64,000 nt of DNA from Erwinia tasmaniensis Et1/99 (GCF_000026185.1 NC_010694.1:2108001-2172000); one strand, 5' to 3'. Shown: positions 10,116-22,052, counted from the stretch's first letter. A program made the numbers and translations. The notes: generated from the sequence alone by a model not told the origin.

Positions 10116-10641
10116 GATTGACACCCTTGAGGAATCGATATGAAGAACGTTATGTTTGGCCGGGTGATAGCGAAAGGCGGCTCTGCTGGGATTATCGGGT
10201 CACAATCCAGCCATCGCCTCAATATTGATGCGCTTTCACAGTCCAGGCGGATGCCCTGGCAACGGCAACACCTGAAGAGTTACTGAATTTACCGTTGATG
10301 AAAAACATTAACGACAGTTCATATGCTTACCAGATCTCTAAACGGGGAAATGCACTGCGCGTGATGGCAGAAGCAGTAAGATGGGGAGAGCGCCATGCCA
10401 GAGTCAATGGTATCAGCGCGGGATTATCTTCACTCCGCTGGCCTATGATGAACTCAGCAGCCCTGAACGCGGTGAGTTTTACCGCAACATGCTTGAAAAA
10501 TCTCCGGCTGGACGGGGGGGGACGTCCGACGAAATTGGCGCATTAGCCGAGTTTCTTTTTGAGCCAAACGGAACCTATATCAGTGGCAGCGATATCCTGA
10601 TTGACGGTGGTGTGACGGCTTCGTATAAATACGGACGCTAA
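10116..10641 (+). pseudogene. Short-chain dehydrogenase/reductase remnant (N-terminus lost, two frameshifts)
   Basis: Pieces of an SDR oxidoreductase can be read in three successive frames. About 10157-10246 encodes FGRVIAKGGSAGIIGSQSSH; a one-base loss near 10247 shifts to ADALATATPEELLNLPLMKN and the active-site region YAYQISKRGNALRVMAEAVR (YxxxK); a second one-base loss near 10420 shifts to IIFTPLAYDELSSPERGEF and the C-terminal GTYISGSDILIDGGVTASY. The Rossmann fold N-terminus with the cofactor glycine motif (about 100 residues) is absent. No functional product is expected. It separates the T6SS remnant from chaC. Confidence 0.8.
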
Positions 10642-10732
10642 AAAGCGTGAGCGCTGGGCCAGTCTCGGCGGGGAGACTGATAACTGGGGCGGCATTGCCC
10701 GACCTTTGACGAAAAAAAGCGGAGTCGTTATG

Positions 10733-11410
10733 CTACCCTGCACACCCCTGCTGGCTCTGCTGCAATTCCCGCACTCGCTGCACCAGTTCGCTCAGACCGT
10801 CATCAAACATCCCGCGCTGCTTCAGCTCCTGCTCAAGCGAAAACAGATATTGTGCATTGGTTCCCAGCGGGCCCTGCGCTTGGGCAATCAGCGGCGCGAT
10901 GGTTTGCGCGCAGGAGTCTGCTTCATACAAGACATGACGGGGATCCATAACAAATGCCAGCGCACACACCGTGCGGCCGTCGTCCAGGGTAAGGTGGCAC
11001 CAGGTAGGCAAATAGCATCCGGTGATCATCTCACGCTTCCACAGCAGCTGCAGCTCTTCATGCAGCTTATCCTCCGGCAAACGAAACGCCAGCCCGCCGG
11101 TCTGTCCCCCCTCTTTCAGCGCCAGCATCCTTCCGGGCCGAGTGGCGGTGCCGCGGCCAACGGTCAACCGCAGGCAGAATGCTCGATGCCAGCCCTGTAG
11201 CGTTCCTGACGCCACTTCATCCGCGACAAACACGGGGTTCCACATCAGGGAGCCATAGCCAAATACCCATATGGAGCTGCTGTCAGGACGAGAGGCGAGC
11301 GTTGCCGCAAGCGAAGCGGCGCGCTGGTCTACACTCCATAACAGCGATTCTTCAATATCACCAAAAGCGGTTTTACAGTCTGCTTTTAATAAAAAATCTC
11401 TTGTGAGCAT
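10733..11410 (-). CDS. chaC: Glutathione-specific gamma-glutamylcyclotransferase ChaC
   Basis: About 225-residue cytoplasmic enzyme that cleaves glutathione to 5-oxoproline and Cys-Gly. It begins MLTRDFLLKADCKTAFGDIE and carries the family substrate-binding motif VFGYGSLMWNP at about residues 49-59, GWHRAFCLRLTVGRGTATRPGRMLALKEGG, LLWKREMITGCYLPTWC and GPLGTNAQYLFSLEQEL, all as in E. coli ChaC. The ATG at 11410 is chosen because AGAGG lies 5 bases upstream. In E. coli chaA-chaB-chaC are adjacent; here chaA lies 7 kb away, no chaB is seen, and the scr regulon fills the gap. Confidence 0.92.
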   Translation of the reverse strand: MLTRDFLLKADCKTAFGDIEESLLWSVDQRAASLAATLASRPDSSSIWVFGYGSLMWNPVFVADEVASGTLQGWHRAFCLRLTVGRGTATRPGRMLALKEGGQTGGLAFRLPEDKLHEELQLLWKREMITGCYLPTWCHLTLDDGRTVCALAFVMDPRHVLYEADSCAQTIAPLIAQAQGPLGTNAQYLFSLEQELKQRGMFDDGLSELVQRVRELQQSQQGCAG

Positions 11411-11525
11411 TGCCACCTCTTACATCGCTGCCTGAATCATTGGTTTCACTTTCCCTGTGTGACCTTATCTTCAGCAGAAATTTACATTATTGATGACCTT
11501 ATTCATTTCCTGCCGTGCAATCAAG

Positions 11526-11541
11526 GTTGATTCCGATCACA
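11526..11541. promoter_or_regulatory. CRP-like site upstream of scrK
   Basis: GTTGATTCCGATCACA matches TGTGATCTAGATCACA at 11 of 16 positions, with a perfect right half. It lies about 170 bases before the scrK start and about 105 bases before the ScrR-type operator. Catabolite control of scr genes is known in other enterobacteria. Confidence 0.45.
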
Positions 11542-11646
11542 AAAGTAGAAAAAGTTTTTCCCGATGCTTTTTATCCTCATCAGAGAACCCCTGTCTGTAC
11601 TGGCCTGGAGCAGGTTTTGATGGCACAAAAGAGCTTTGATTTTTAT

Positions 11647-11662
11647 GCTAAACCAGTTTAGC
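11647..11662. promoter_or_regulatory. ScrR (LacI-family) operator before scrK
   Basis: GCTAAACCAGTTTAGC is a palindrome with perfect 7-base arms (GCTAAAC/GTTTAGC), close to the AAACC-GGTTT operator type bound by ScrR. It lies 33 bases upstream of the scrK ATG, where it could block transcription. A related half-site precedes scrY. Confidence 0.75.
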
Positions 11663-11694
11663 GTACGGGGAAACTTCATTTCAGGATTAATACG

Positions 11695-12621
11695 ATGCAA
11701 CAAAAAATTTGGGTACTGGGCGATGCGGTCGTCGATCTGTTACCGGAACAGGAAAGCCATCTGCTGAAATGCCCCGGCGGCGCGCCGGCTAACGTGGCGG
11801 TCGGTATCGCCCGGCTGGGGGGGAGCAGCGCTTTTATCGGCTGCGTGGGTGACGATCCGTTCGGCGAGTTTTTACAGCAGACCTTGCAGCGTGAGGGTGT
11901 TGACATCTCGTCCATGTATAGCGCCGCGGGCGAGCGTACCTCGACGGTTCTGGTGTCGCTGGATACCGAAGGCGAACGCCACTTTACCTTTATGGTTCGC
12001 CCCTCCGCCGATCTCTCTTTAAGCGTGGACCGCCTGCCGACGTTTGCCCGCGGCGAAGGTCTGCACCTGTGTTCCATTGCCTTGAGCGCTGAACCCTCGC
12101 GCGGCGCGGCGTTTCAGGCCATGCAGGCGGTCAGGCAAGCCGGTGGCTGGGTCAGTTTCGACCCCAACCTGCGCTCCGATCTGTGGCAAGACGCTGATGA
12201 AATGGCGCGAGTCGTGGCCGAGGCGTTCAGCCTGGCGGACATCATCAAACTCTCCGAGGATGAACTGTATTCCCTGACCGACCAGCCGACGCTGGAACAG
12301 AGGATCGATTATTTCACCAGCCGCTATCAGCCCGCGCTGCTGTTGGTGACGTGTGGTAGCAAGGGCGTCACCGTCTGGCATTCGGGGAACCTGCAGCACT
12401 TCGATGCCCCAACGGTGAAAGTGGTCGATACCACCGGCGCCGGCGATGCTTTTGTCGCCGGACTGCTGGCGGCGCTGGCCCTCGAAGCTAATCCGCTTGA
12501 GCCGCAACGACTGGAGTTTGCCGTACAGCAGGCACAGAGCAGTGGTGCAGCAGCCACTACGGCTAAAGGGGCAATGACCGCTCTGCCTTACGCCACCGAT
12601 CTTGACCGCTTCAAACCGTAG
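11695..12621 (+). CDS. scrK: Fructokinase ScrK
   Basis: 308-residue PfkB-family sugar kinase that phosphorylates the fructose released from sucrose-6-phosphate, giving fructose-6-phosphate. It has the PfkB signature 1 region GGAPANVAVGIARLGG at 28-43, VSFDPNLRSDLW at about 153-164, and signature 2 DTTGAGDAFVAGLL at 245-258, in which Asp251 is the catalytic base. First gene of scrK-scrY-scrA-scrB-scrR, all on one strand, with an operator in front. It is the only fructokinase in the window and may also serve the csc-like module at 34971-38751. Confidence 0.93.
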   Translation: MQQKIWVLGDAVVDLLPEQESHLLKCPGGAPANVAVGIARLGGSSAFIGCVGDDPFGEFLQQTLQREGVDISSMYSAAGERTSTVLVSLDTEGERHFTFMVRPSADLSLSVDRLPTFARGEGLHLCSIALSAEPSRGAAFQAMQAVRQAGGWVSFDPNLRSDLWQDADEMARVVAEAFSLADIIKLSEDELYSLTDQPTLEQRIDYFTSRYQPALLLVTCGSKGVTVWHSGNLQHFDAPTVKVVDTTGAGDAFVAGLLAALALEANPLEPQRLEFAVQQAQSSGAAATTAKGAMTALPYATDLDRFKP

Positions 12622-12768
12622 CGGCTTGCCAAATTATTCGGGCTGTAGGAAGGCGTTACGCGCACCTGCCGCCCGAAGTCATACGGGATAATTGCCAACC
12701 CGGTCACACTTCGTCATCCATGATCATAAATCTGATTGAATAGCCTGATTCATTTCGCTTAATCTCCT

Positions 12769-12784
12769 GACGAACCGGTTTAGC
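12769..12784. promoter_or_regulatory. ScrR operator before scrY
   Basis: GACGAACCGGTTTAGC: the right half GGTTTAGC is the same as in the scr operator family, and the central AACCGGTT is a perfect palindrome, while the outer left arm is degenerate. It lies 35 bases upstream of scrY, in a 198-base gap after scrK, suggesting a second promoter for scrYAB. Confidence 0.6.
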
Positions 12785-12819
12785 AAAACAATAAAACCAT
12801 CACTCTGGGAAAGCGTTAA

Positions 12820-14373
<1,554 letters not shown>

Positions 14374-14407
14374 CAGGCATCCGGCAACATAAAAACAAGG
14401 TGAAAAC

Positions 14408-15781
14408 GTGAATATTGAAAAAACGGCCCGCGATCTGTTACCCCTGCTAGGAGGGCGGGAAAATATAGCCAGCGCCGCGCACTGCGCCACGCGTCTGCGT
14501 CTGGTTATGGTCGATGATGAAAAGGTACAAAAAGATGCGATAGAAGCGCTGGAAGGGGTTAAAGGCTGTTTCCGAAATGCGGGGCAAATGCAGATTATCT
14601 TCGGCAGTGGGCTCGTCAATAAGGTGCATGCGGCGTTTGTGCGCGAGGCCGGGATCGGCGAGTCGAGTAAAAGCGAGGCGGCAGATATTGCCGCGAAGAA
14701 ACTCAACCCGCTTCAGCGTATCGCGCGCGTGCTGTCCAATATTTTCGTGCCGATCATTCCGGCCATCGTGGCTTCCGGGCTGCTGATGGGTCTGCTGGGG
14801 ATGGTGAAAACCTACGGCTGGGCCAGCTCCGACAGCGCGCTGTTTATCATGCTGGATATGTGCAGCTCTGCGGCGTTTATTATCCTGCCGGTCCTGATTG
14901 GCTTTACCGCGGCGCGTGAATTCGGCGGCAATCCCTTTCTTGGGGCAACGCTGGGCGGTATTCTCACCCACCCGGCGCTGACCAACGCCTGGGGCGTGGC
15001 CAGCGGTTTCCACACCATGAACTTCTTTGGCCTGGAGATTGCGATGATCGGCTATCAGGGCACGGTGTTCCCGGTCCTGCTGGCGGTGTGGTTTATGAGT
15101 CACTGCGAAAAACGCCTGCGGCGGGTGATCCCCGACTCGCTGGACATCATCCTGACGCCGTTCCTGACGGTGATCATTTCCGGCTTCGTCGCGCTGCTGG
15201 TTATCGGCCCGGCGGGACGCGCTTTCGGTGACGGTCTGTCCATGGTGTTAAGCACGCTGATCGGCCACGCCGGCTGGCTGGCTGGGCTGCTGTTCGGGGG
15301 GCTCTATTCGGTTATTGTGATAACCGGCGTCCATCACAGCTTCCATGCTGTCGAAGCCGGGCTGCTGGGTAATCCGTCGATTGGGGTGAATTTCCTGCTG
15401 CCAATCTGGTCGATGGCCAACGTGGCACAGGGCGGAGCCTGCCTGGCGGTATGGTTTAAGACTCGGGACAGTAAAGTACGCAGCATTGTTGTGCCATCAG
15501 GCTTCTCTGCCCTGCTGGGGATTACCGAAGCGGCCATCTTTGGGATCAACCTGCGCTATATCAAACCGTTTATTGCCGGACTGATCGGCGGTGCGGCCGG
15601 CGGTGCCTGGGTCGTCACTATGCACGTCAACATGACCGCCGTTGGCCTGACGGCGCTGCCGGGCATGGCGATCGTGCAGGCCAGTTCACTGGTGCATTAC
15701 CTTATCGGCATGGTGATTGCTTTTGTTATCGCCTTTGTGCTGTCCCTGCTGCTGAAAATCAGGTTTGAGGTTAAAGCATGA
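14408..15781 (+). CDS. scrA: Sucrose-specific PTS enzyme IIBC, ScrA
   Basis: 457-residue inner-membrane transporter that imports sucrose with phosphorylation to sucrose-6-phosphate. The EIIB domain (about 1-85) carries the phosphorylated cysteine in AAHCATRLRLV (Cys26). The EIIC domain follows with about ten membrane segments, beginning near FVPIIPAIVASGLLMGLLG and including the conserved LLGITEAAIFGINLRY near 365. No EIIA domain is fused, so it needs the glucose EIIA encoded elsewhere. The start is GTG at 14408, preceded by AAGGTG. The stop overlaps the scrB start (ATGA), indicating translational coupling. Confidence 0.94.
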   Translation: MNIEKTARDLLPLLGGRENIASAAHCATRLRLVMVDDEKVQKDAIEALEGVKGCFRNAGQMQIIFGSGLVNKVHAAFVREAGIGESSKSEAADIAAKKLNPLQRIARVLSNIFVPIIPAIVASGLLMGLLGMVKTYGWASSDSALFIMLDMCSSAAFIILPVLIGFTAAREFGGNPFLGATLGGILTHPALTNAWGVASGFHTMNFFGLEIAMIGYQGTVFPVLLAVWFMSHCEKRLRRVIPDSLDIILTPFLTVIISGFVALLVIGPAGRAFGDGLSMVLSTLIGHAGWLAGLLFGGLYSVIVITGVHHSFHAVEAGLLGNPSIGVNFLLPIWSMANVAQGGACLAVWFKTRDSKVRSIVVPSGFSALLGITEAAIFGINLRYIKPFIAGLIGGAAGGAWVVTMHVNMTAVGLTALPGMAIVQASSLVHYLIGMVIAFVIAFVLSLLLKIRFEVKA

Positions 15782-17187
15782 GCGAAGCCCATTTGCTGAA
15801 ACAGGCTCTGCGCGCCGTCGTGAGCGGTCAGCTGCGCGCATCGCGCGATCCTCACCGTCCCGCCTGGCATCTTGCCCCGCCCGTGGGGTTAATGAACGAC
15901 CCCAACGGGTTTATCCAGTTTAATCAACGTTATGTGCTGTGCTACCAGTGGAACCCTCTGGCCTGCCAGCACGGTGCCAAATTCTGGGGCCAGTGGAGCT
16001 CCTCCGACCTGGTGCACTGGCAGCATGAGCCGCTGGCGCTGGCGCCGTCGGAAAGCTATGAAAGCCACGGCTGTTACTCTGGCAGCGCGGTGGATAACGA
16101 TGGCGTACTGACGCTTGTCTATACCGGCAACGTTAAATTCGACGATGGCAGTCGTACCGCCTGGCAGTGTCTCGCCACGCGGGATGAACGGGGTGAATAC
16201 CGTAAGCTGGGGCCGGTGCTGGCGCTGCCGGAAGGGTATACCGGGCACGTACGCGACCCCAAAGTCTGGCAGCACGAAGGCCAGTGGTACATGGTGCTGG
16301 GCGCACAGGATCTGATGCTGCAAGGTAAAGTGCTGCTGCTGCGTTCCCCCGATCTGCATCAGTGGACGCTACTCGGCGAGATTGCCGGCAGCCAGCTAAA
16401 CGGACTGGGCGACTTCGGCTATATGTGGGAATGCCCGGATCTGTTTGAGCTGGACGGCAGTCAGGTTCTGGTGGTCTGCCCGCAGGGTCTGGCGGCAGAG
16501 CAATGGCGTTACCGCAATACCTTCCAGAGCGGTTATTTTTGCGGCGAGCTGGACTATGAGAACGCGCATTTCCAGCACGGTGAATTTCACGAGTTGGATC
16601 ACGGGTTTGAGTTTTATGCGCCGCAAACCTGCCAGAGCGCTGACGGCAGGCGGCTACTGATTGGCTGGATGGGCATCCCGGATGGCGACGAGTTCTTCCA
16701 GCCGACCAAAGCGCACGGCTGGATGCACATTATGACCTGCCCGCGTGAGCTGACGGTGGCCGCTGGCCGCGTTCTCCAGCATCCGGCGCGCGAGCTGCAG
16801 CAGCTGCGTCAGCAGGAGGTTCGATTCAGCGGCAGCGCGGACAGTTTGCCGGATCTGGATATCGACAGTGCCGAACTGGCGCTGTCGATCGACGGCGTCT
16901 GCCATGCCAGCTTTGCCGATACGCTGACGCTGGACGCAGAACCACAGGGCATCACGCTGCGGCGTCACAATCTGCGCAGCGGCGAGCCGGAGGCGCGTTA
17001 CTGGCGGGGTGAGGTGCGCACCCTGCGCATTCTCTGCGATCGTTCCAGCATTGAAGTGTTTATCAATGATGGCGAAGCGGTCATGTCATCGCGCTATTTC
17101 CCCGATCCGCTGCCACAATTGCGTTTCAGTGGCAGCGCGCAGATCGCGTTGCGTCACTGGAGGTTGCAACAATGCGTGATAGAATGA
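15778..17187 (+). CDS. scrB: Sucrose-6-phosphate hydrolase ScrB (GH32)
   Basis: 469-residue cytoplasmic GH32 enzyme splitting sucrose-6-phosphate to glucose-6-phosphate and fructose. The catalytic triad of the family is present: nucleophile Asp41 in LMNDPNG, transition-state stabiliser Asp160 in RDPK, and acid/base Glu218 in MWECPD. The five-bladed propeller is followed by a C-terminal beta-sandwich with the family motif [21 protein letters not shown]. It overlaps scrA by 4 bases. A second GH32 protein (36256-37725) is clearly related but different. Confidence 0.94.
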   Translation: MSEAHLLKQALRAVVSGQLRASRDPHRPAWHLAPPVGLMNDPNGFIQFNQRYVLCYQWNPLACQHGAKFWGQWSSSDLVHWQHEPLALAPSESYESHGCYSGSAVDNDGVLTLVYTGNVKFDDGSRTAWQCLATRDERGEYRKLGPVLALPEGYTGHVRDPKVWQHEGQWYMVLGAQDLMLQGKVLLLRSPDLHQWTLLGEIAGSQLNGLGDFGYMWECPDLFELDGSQVLVVCPQGLAAEQWRYRNTFQSGYFCGELDYENAHFQHGEFHELDHGFEFYAPQTCQSADGRRLLIGWMGIPDGDEFFQPTKAHGWMHIMTCPRELTVAAGRVLQHPARELQQLRQQEVRFSGSADSLPDLDIDSAELALSIDGVCHASFADTLTLDAEPQGITLRRHNLRSGEPEARYWRGEVRTLRILCDRSSIEVFINDGEAVMSSRYFPDPLPQLRFSGSAQIALRHWRLQQCVIE

Positions 17188-17215
17188 GATTACGATCCCT
17201 GGCATCCGTACCGCT

Positions 17216-18244
17216 GTGACAAAAAACAAACGTATTACCATTAACGATATTGCCCGGCTGGCTGGCGTTTCCAAATCCACCGCCAGCCTGGTGCTGAATG
17301 GCCGTGGGAAAGAGCTGCGTGTCGCACAGGGAACCCGCGACCGCGTGCTGGAAATCGCCCAGCAGCAGCACTATCAGCCCAGTATTCATGCCCGTGCGCT
17401 TAACTCCGCGCGCAGCCATACTCTTGGTCTGGTCGTGCCGGAGATGACCAACCACGGCTTTGCACGTTTTTCTCACGAACTGGAGATGCTGTGCCGCGAT
17501 GCCGGCCTACAGCTGCTGATCGCCTGCACTGCCGAAAATGCCAGCCAGGAAACGCTGGCGGTTAATAATCTTATCCAACGCCAGGTTGACGGGCTTATCG
17601 TTGCATCGAGTATGTTAAACGATGCACAGTACCTGAAAATCAACCAGCAGCTGCCGGTGGTACTGTTTGACCGTCATCTCGGCGAGTCGACGCTGCCGCT
17701 GGTGATCACTGATGCCATCGAACCGACCGCCACGCTGGTGCAGGCCGTCATGCGTATGGGCTACGACGAGATCTACTTTTTCGGCGGACAGCCGCGTATC
17801 TCGCCAACGCGCGATCGCCTCGCCGGGTTTTATCTTGGCCTGGAGCGCGCCGGGGTCACGGCTAAACCTGAATGGGTGATGCACGGACACTACCACGCCA
17901 GTTCGGGCTACGAGCTGTTTGCCGAACTTTATGCGCGCCTTGGACGCGTGCCGCAGGCGCTGTTCTGCGCCGCCTGCGGGCTTCAGGAAGGCGTGCTGCG
18001 CTATCTCAGCCAGCATCAGCTGCTGAATACGCCGATGCACCTCAGCAGTTTTGACGACCACTATCTGTATGATGCGTTGTCGGTGCGCATTGATACCGTC
18101 GAACAGGATGAAAGGTTACTGGCATGGAACTGCTTCGAGCTGATCTCGCAGCTGATTGACGAGCAGAAACCGCAGGTGTCTCAACGCCTGCTACCGGCAC
18201 GGTTAAGATGGCGGCGCGCCAGCCCGTTCGCCGATGAGAGGTAG
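17216..18244 (+). CDS. scrR: Sucrose operon repressor ScrR (LacI family)
   Basis: 342-residue LacI/GalR-family repressor. The N-terminal helix-turn-helix is [20 protein letters not shown] (residues 7-26) with hinge [20 protein letters not shown], followed by a periplasmic-binding-protein-like effector domain. It closely resembles known ScrR proteins. The start is a GTG at 17216, 28 bases after scrB. As known for ScrR, fructose or fructose-1-phosphate is the probable inducer; the operators at 11647 and 12769 are the probable targets. Its distance from scrB is short enough for cotranscription. Confidence 0.92.
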   Translation: MTKNKRITINDIARLAGVSKSTASLVLNGRGKELRVAQGTRDRVLEIAQQQHYQPSIHARALNSARSHTLGLVVPEMTNHGFARFSHELEMLCRDAGLQLLIACTAENASQETLAVNNLIQRQVDGLIVASSMLNDAQYLKINQQLPVVLFDRHLGESTLPLVITDAIEPTATLVQAVMRMGYDEIYFFGGQPRISPTRDRLAGFYLGLERAGVTAKPEWVMHGHYHASSGYELFAELYARLGRVPQALFCAACGLQEGVLRYLSQHQLLNTPMHLSSFDDHYLYDALSVRIDTVEQDERLLAWNCFELISQLIDEQKPQVSQRLLPARLRWRRASPFADER

Positions 18245-18447
18245 CCCGCTGGCAAAATTTTTATCATTTAAGGATCGGATGGGGATAGTCTGGAAAGTTA
18301 ATCAGGCAGGACGCCAGACAACCCCGCAAATAGTTTCACGATTAGTCAGATACACCCTGTTTGTTCCACCAAGCCCCTGTTTTAATCACATTATTGCAAC
18401 ATATCCGAATTAAAATGGCTTAGTTAACGTCTTACGCCAGAATAAAC

Positions 18448-18474
18448 CCCGCTATTTTTCATCGAGATAGCGGG
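18448..18474. terminator. Hairpin after scrR
   Basis: CCCGCTAT and ATAGCGGG form an 8-bp stem around an 11-base loop, in the 419-base gap between scrR and the chaA start. There is no downstream T-run, so termination is uncertain. The rest of this gap (18245-18663) is AT-rich in its second half and holds the chaA promoter region, with no gene recognised. Confidence 0.5.
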
Positions 18475-18663
18475 ATAACCTGCATAAATAACGCCATTCA
18501 GATTGATATTTGCAAAAAAACAGTAAACCCGCGTAAACAAATCCAATAGATTAAGAAAAAAGGGTTATACTTTCACCACTTGTCTTTCACTTTGTCAGAC
18601 TGTATTTCACGATCCTGCGCAACGGGTGCAGGTCAACAGGCTTTAGATAAGGAGCGTTTGCCT

Positions 18664-19755
18664 ATGAGTGCGCATGACAGCATCAAAACCCGTCATAAAG
18701 AGTCTTCTCTGCTTTTACCCATCGCCGCACTGATTATTTTATGGTTTTGGGGCAACACATCTTCATTTGCGCTGGTGACGACCATCAACCTGATAGCGCT
18801 GGTGGCTATCCTTAGCAGTGCCTTCAGCGTGGTCCGCCACGCCGACGTGCTGGCACATCGACTGGGAGAGCCTTACGGCTCGCTGATCCTCAGCCTGTCG
18901 GTGGTTATTCTGGAAGTGAGTCTGATTTCAGCGCTGATGGCCACCGGTGATGCCGCGCCCGCGCTAATGCGCGACACGCTCTATTCCATCATTATGATAG
19001 TGACCTGCGGGCTGGTGGGCTTTGCCTTGCTGCTTGGCGGGCGCAAGTTTGCCACCCAGTACGTTAACCTTGCTGGAGTGAAGCAGTACCTGATTGCCAT
19101 CTTCCCGCTGGGTATGATTGTGCTGGTGTTACCCAATGCACTGCCCGGTGGTAATTTTACCACTCTTGAAGCACTGCTGGTTTCTGCCATTTCGGCGGCG
19201 ATGTATGGTGTTTTCCTGCTGATACAGACGAAAACCCACCAGAGCCTCTTTGTTTATGAGCATGAGGATGACGGGGAAGATCCGCAGCACGGTAAACCTT
19301 CGTCTCACTCCAGTACCTGGCATACCCTGTGGTTAATCGTGCATCTTATCGCTGTGATTGCGGTGACGAAAATGAACGCCAACACCCTGGGATCGCTGTT
19401 GACCGAGCTGAATGCCCCGGAGCAGTTCACCGGTTTCCTGGTGGCGCTGTTGATCCTTTCACCTGAAGGATTGGGGGCAATTAAAGCGGTGCTGGCAAAC
19501 CAGGTTCAGCGTGCAATGAACCTGTTCTTTGGTTCAGTACTGGCCACCATTTCTCTGACGGTGCCGGCGGTGACGATTATCGCCACGCTGACCGGACAAG
19601 AGCTGTTCTTCGGCCTGGAAGCACCGCAGATGGTGGTGATGGTCTCCGCCCTGCTGCTGTGCCAGATATCTTTCTCAACCGGACGTACTAACGTGCTGAA
19701 CGGTGCGGCGCATCTGGCCTTGTTTATTGCCTATTTGATGACGGTTATGCTGTAA
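18664..19755 (+). CDS. chaA: Sodium-potassium/calcium:proton antiporter ChaA
   Basis: 363-residue inner-membrane cation/proton antiporter of the CaCA superfamily. Two inverted alpha repeats are visible: EPYGSLILSLSVVILEVSLI (about 72-91) and SPEGLGAIKAVLANQVQRAM, both with the essential glutamate. Between them lies an acidic cytoplasmic loop YEHEDDGEDPQHGKP. The start at 18664 (MSAHDSIKTRHKE) is chosen over an upstream in-frame ATG at 18580 because it aligns with E. coli ChaA and AGGAG lies 11 bases upstream. The neighbouring kdsA matches E. coli order; chaB is absent and chaC lies beyond the scr regulon. Confidence 0.92.
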   Translation: MSAHDSIKTRHKESSLLLPIAALIILWFWGNTSSFALVTTINLIALVAILSSAFSVVRHADVLAHRLGEPYGSLILSLSVVILEVSLISALMATGDAAPALMRDTLYSIIMIVTCGLVGFALLLGGRKFATQYVNLAGVKQYLIAIFPLGMIVLVLPNALPGGNFTTLEALLVSAISAAMYGVFLLIQTKTHQSLFVYEHEDDGEDPQHGKPSSHSSTWHTLWLIVHLIAVIAVTKMNANTLGSLLTELNAPEQFTGFLVALLILSPEGLGAIKAVLANQVQRAMNLFFGSVLATISLTVPAVTIIATLTGQELFFGLEAPQMVVMVSALLLCQISFSTGRTNVLNGAAHLALFIAYLMTVML

Positions 19756-19762
19756 ATCATTG

Positions 19763-19786
19763 CGGGGGCGGCTTATACCGCCCCCG
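19763..19786. terminator. GC-rich hairpin between chaA and hslJ
   Basis: CGGGGGCGG-CTTATA-CCGCCCCCG: a perfect 9-bp stem between the convergent chaA and hslJ stops. It can serve both strands; no strong T-run follows. Confidence 0.65.
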
Positions 19787-19805
19787 TTCGGGTTGGGCGC
19801 AGCAA

Positions 19806-20225
19806 CTACGGTTGGGTCTGCGCCTGATACTCCAGCGAATGCCCGCTTCCCGTTAGCATCAGAGTCTGTTTGCTGACTTTCACCGCGGCCCCATTCATCA
19901 GCACCGAGTTTAAAATCTGCTCCCACTCGTTAAGCTGCGGATCGCTGCACATCATCCGTGTCGATGCCATTTGCGGCACCTTCAGCTGGCCCTGTTCCAG
20001 TGTACCCTGACCGAAGAACCGGTTACACATCACGCCGCTCACCTTCAGCCCTGCATCAAAGCTGATCCCTGGCCTGATGCCCTCGCGCAACGTCACCGCT
20101 TTACCATCCACGGCACTCAGCACAAACATCCTGTTTGCCAGCTGTAGGCTATCAGACTGCGCGGCGATGCCGCTGCAGCCGCTCACGGCGACAGCGCCCA
20201 GCAGTAATAACATGCTGTTCTTCAT
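19806..20225 (-). CDS. hslJ: META-domain lipoprotein HslJ
   Basis: 139-residue protein with a lipoprotein signal (MKNSMLLLLGAVAVSGCSG; lipid-modified Cys at about 17) and one META/HslJ domain, including the conserved SGVMCNRFFGQG and STRMMCSDPQLNEWE segments as in E. coli HslJ. In E. coli it is heat-inducible and linked to novobiocin resistance; its molecular activity is unknown. The start at 20225 has GGAG about 8 bases upstream; an in-frame ATG nine codons earlier lacks one. It is convergent with chaA. Confidence 0.85.
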   Translation of the reverse strand: MKNSMLLLLGAVAVSGCSGIAAQSDSLQLANRMFVLSAVDGKAVTLREGIRPGISFDAGLKVSGVMCNRFFGQGTLEQGQLKVPQMASTRMMCSDPQLNEWEQILNSVLMNGAAVKVSKQTLMLTGSGHSLEYQAQTQP

Positions 20226-20303
20226 AGATAACTCCTTCGGATAATTTTCCATTTCGCGTTAAGAAGATGAGATTTTGCACGGGCAGCGCGCATTATGCGC
20301 TAA

Positions 20304-20328
20304 GAAAACGGGCCCCTGTAGGGCCCGT
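20304..20328 (-). terminator. Rho-independent terminator of kdsA
   Basis: On the minus strand ACGGGCCC-TACAG-GGGCCCGT is followed by TTTTC, 17 bases after the kdsA stop. The stem is 8 bp, very GC-rich and has the T-run on the correct side. Confidence 0.85.
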
Positions 20329-20344
20329 AAAGTGAGACGTTCGA

Positions 20345-21208
<864 letters not shown>

Positions 21209-21230
21209 TTATATCTTGGGTTCACTGAGG

Positions 21231-22052
21231 TTAGTGAAGGACAATCTGTTTCTGTTCAATGGAGTGGATCTGTACTTTAATCATCTCACTGACCGGATCT
21301 TCAGGACACTGCTCAACAAAGTAGGTCAGATCGCTCAGGGCGATATGTTCGCACTCTAGCTGGGCAAAAATCAGTCCGCGATCGCGAATTTCATACGGAT
21401 CTTCCGGGTCCATCTGCACCAGCACCGCGCTGGCATGCAGCGCCAGCTCCATCTGCTTTTCGTCCATCAGCGCAGACTTTAGCGTGTCGAGCATTTTGCG
21501 CAGCACCATAAGCGGTTCGGCCTCCTGAAGATCGTCTTCATATAACTCCGCGCCAGGCCCGATATTGCCCTTCAGCCACACTTCCAGCGTGTGCTCATCC
21601 AGCGTTTCGCCATTGAAAGGGTTGATCAGCCATAAATTTTGGTCAATCCATTCGGCGCGCAGAACCAGCTGCGTGGGGAAAATCACCGGGAGCAGAGGCA
21701 GGTCGAGCTTACCGGCGATATGCAGAAAAATAACTCCGAGCGACACCGCCGTACCTTGACGAGTGCGTAAGACTTTATCCAGCCACAGGGTATCCGACAG
21801 GCGATAAACCCCGCTGGCACCGCCAAACCCCCAGCGGCCCCAGAAGAGTTCTATCAGGCGCTGCATCTGCATATCTGCGGCCATATCGGAGGGAATTTCC
21901 GCTCGCGCTTCATCAACCAGTGCAGCCAGCTGCTCCCTGGCTTCTTCTTCGGGAAAATCACTGCGAATACAACGTGATGCGGTAATCATCGCTTCACTCA
22001 GCGACGTGTTGCTAAAATCAAAATCCAAATCAAACTCAACTGTCAACGTCAT
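21231..22052 (-). CDS. sirB1: SirB1 protein (transglutaminase-like/TPR family)
   Basis: 273-residue cytoplasmic protein of the SirB1 family. It shows the SirB1 N-domain (RLIELFWGRWGFGGASGVYRLSDTLWLDKVLRTRQG), the central LLPVIFPTQLVLRAEW...LINPFNGE region and a C-terminal tetratricopeptide-like part ending in VLH. The ATG overlaps the sirB2 stop (ATGA). The gene is a conserved member of the hemA-kdsA cluster; its biochemical function is not established. Confidence 0.92.
   Translation of the reverse strand: MTLTVEFDLDFDFSNTSLSEAMITASRCIRSDFPEEEAREQLAALVDEARAEIPSDMAADMQMQRLIELFWGRWGFGGASGVYRLSDTLWLDKVLRTRQGTAVSLGVIFLHIAGKLDLPLLPVIFPTQLVLRAEWIDQNLWLINPFNGETLDEHTLEVWLKGNIGPGAELYEDDLQEAEPLMVLRKMLDTLKSALMDEKQMELALHASAVLVQMDPEDPYEIRDRGLIFAQLECEHIALSDLTYFVEQCPEDPVSEMIKVQIHSIEQKQIVLH

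Noticed and set aside
10706..11200. 164-codon plus-strand reading frame
   Set aside because: It is antisense to the well-supported chaC and has no family resemblance.
14447..15103. 218-codon minus-strand reading frame inside scrA
   Set aside because: Histidine/glutamine/arginine-rich shadow of the GC-rich scrA codons; scrA is certain.
18580..18663. N-terminal extension of chaA
   Set aside because: The ATG at 18664 aligns with known ChaA and has a Shine-Dalgarno sequence; the 28 upstream codons do not resemble the family.
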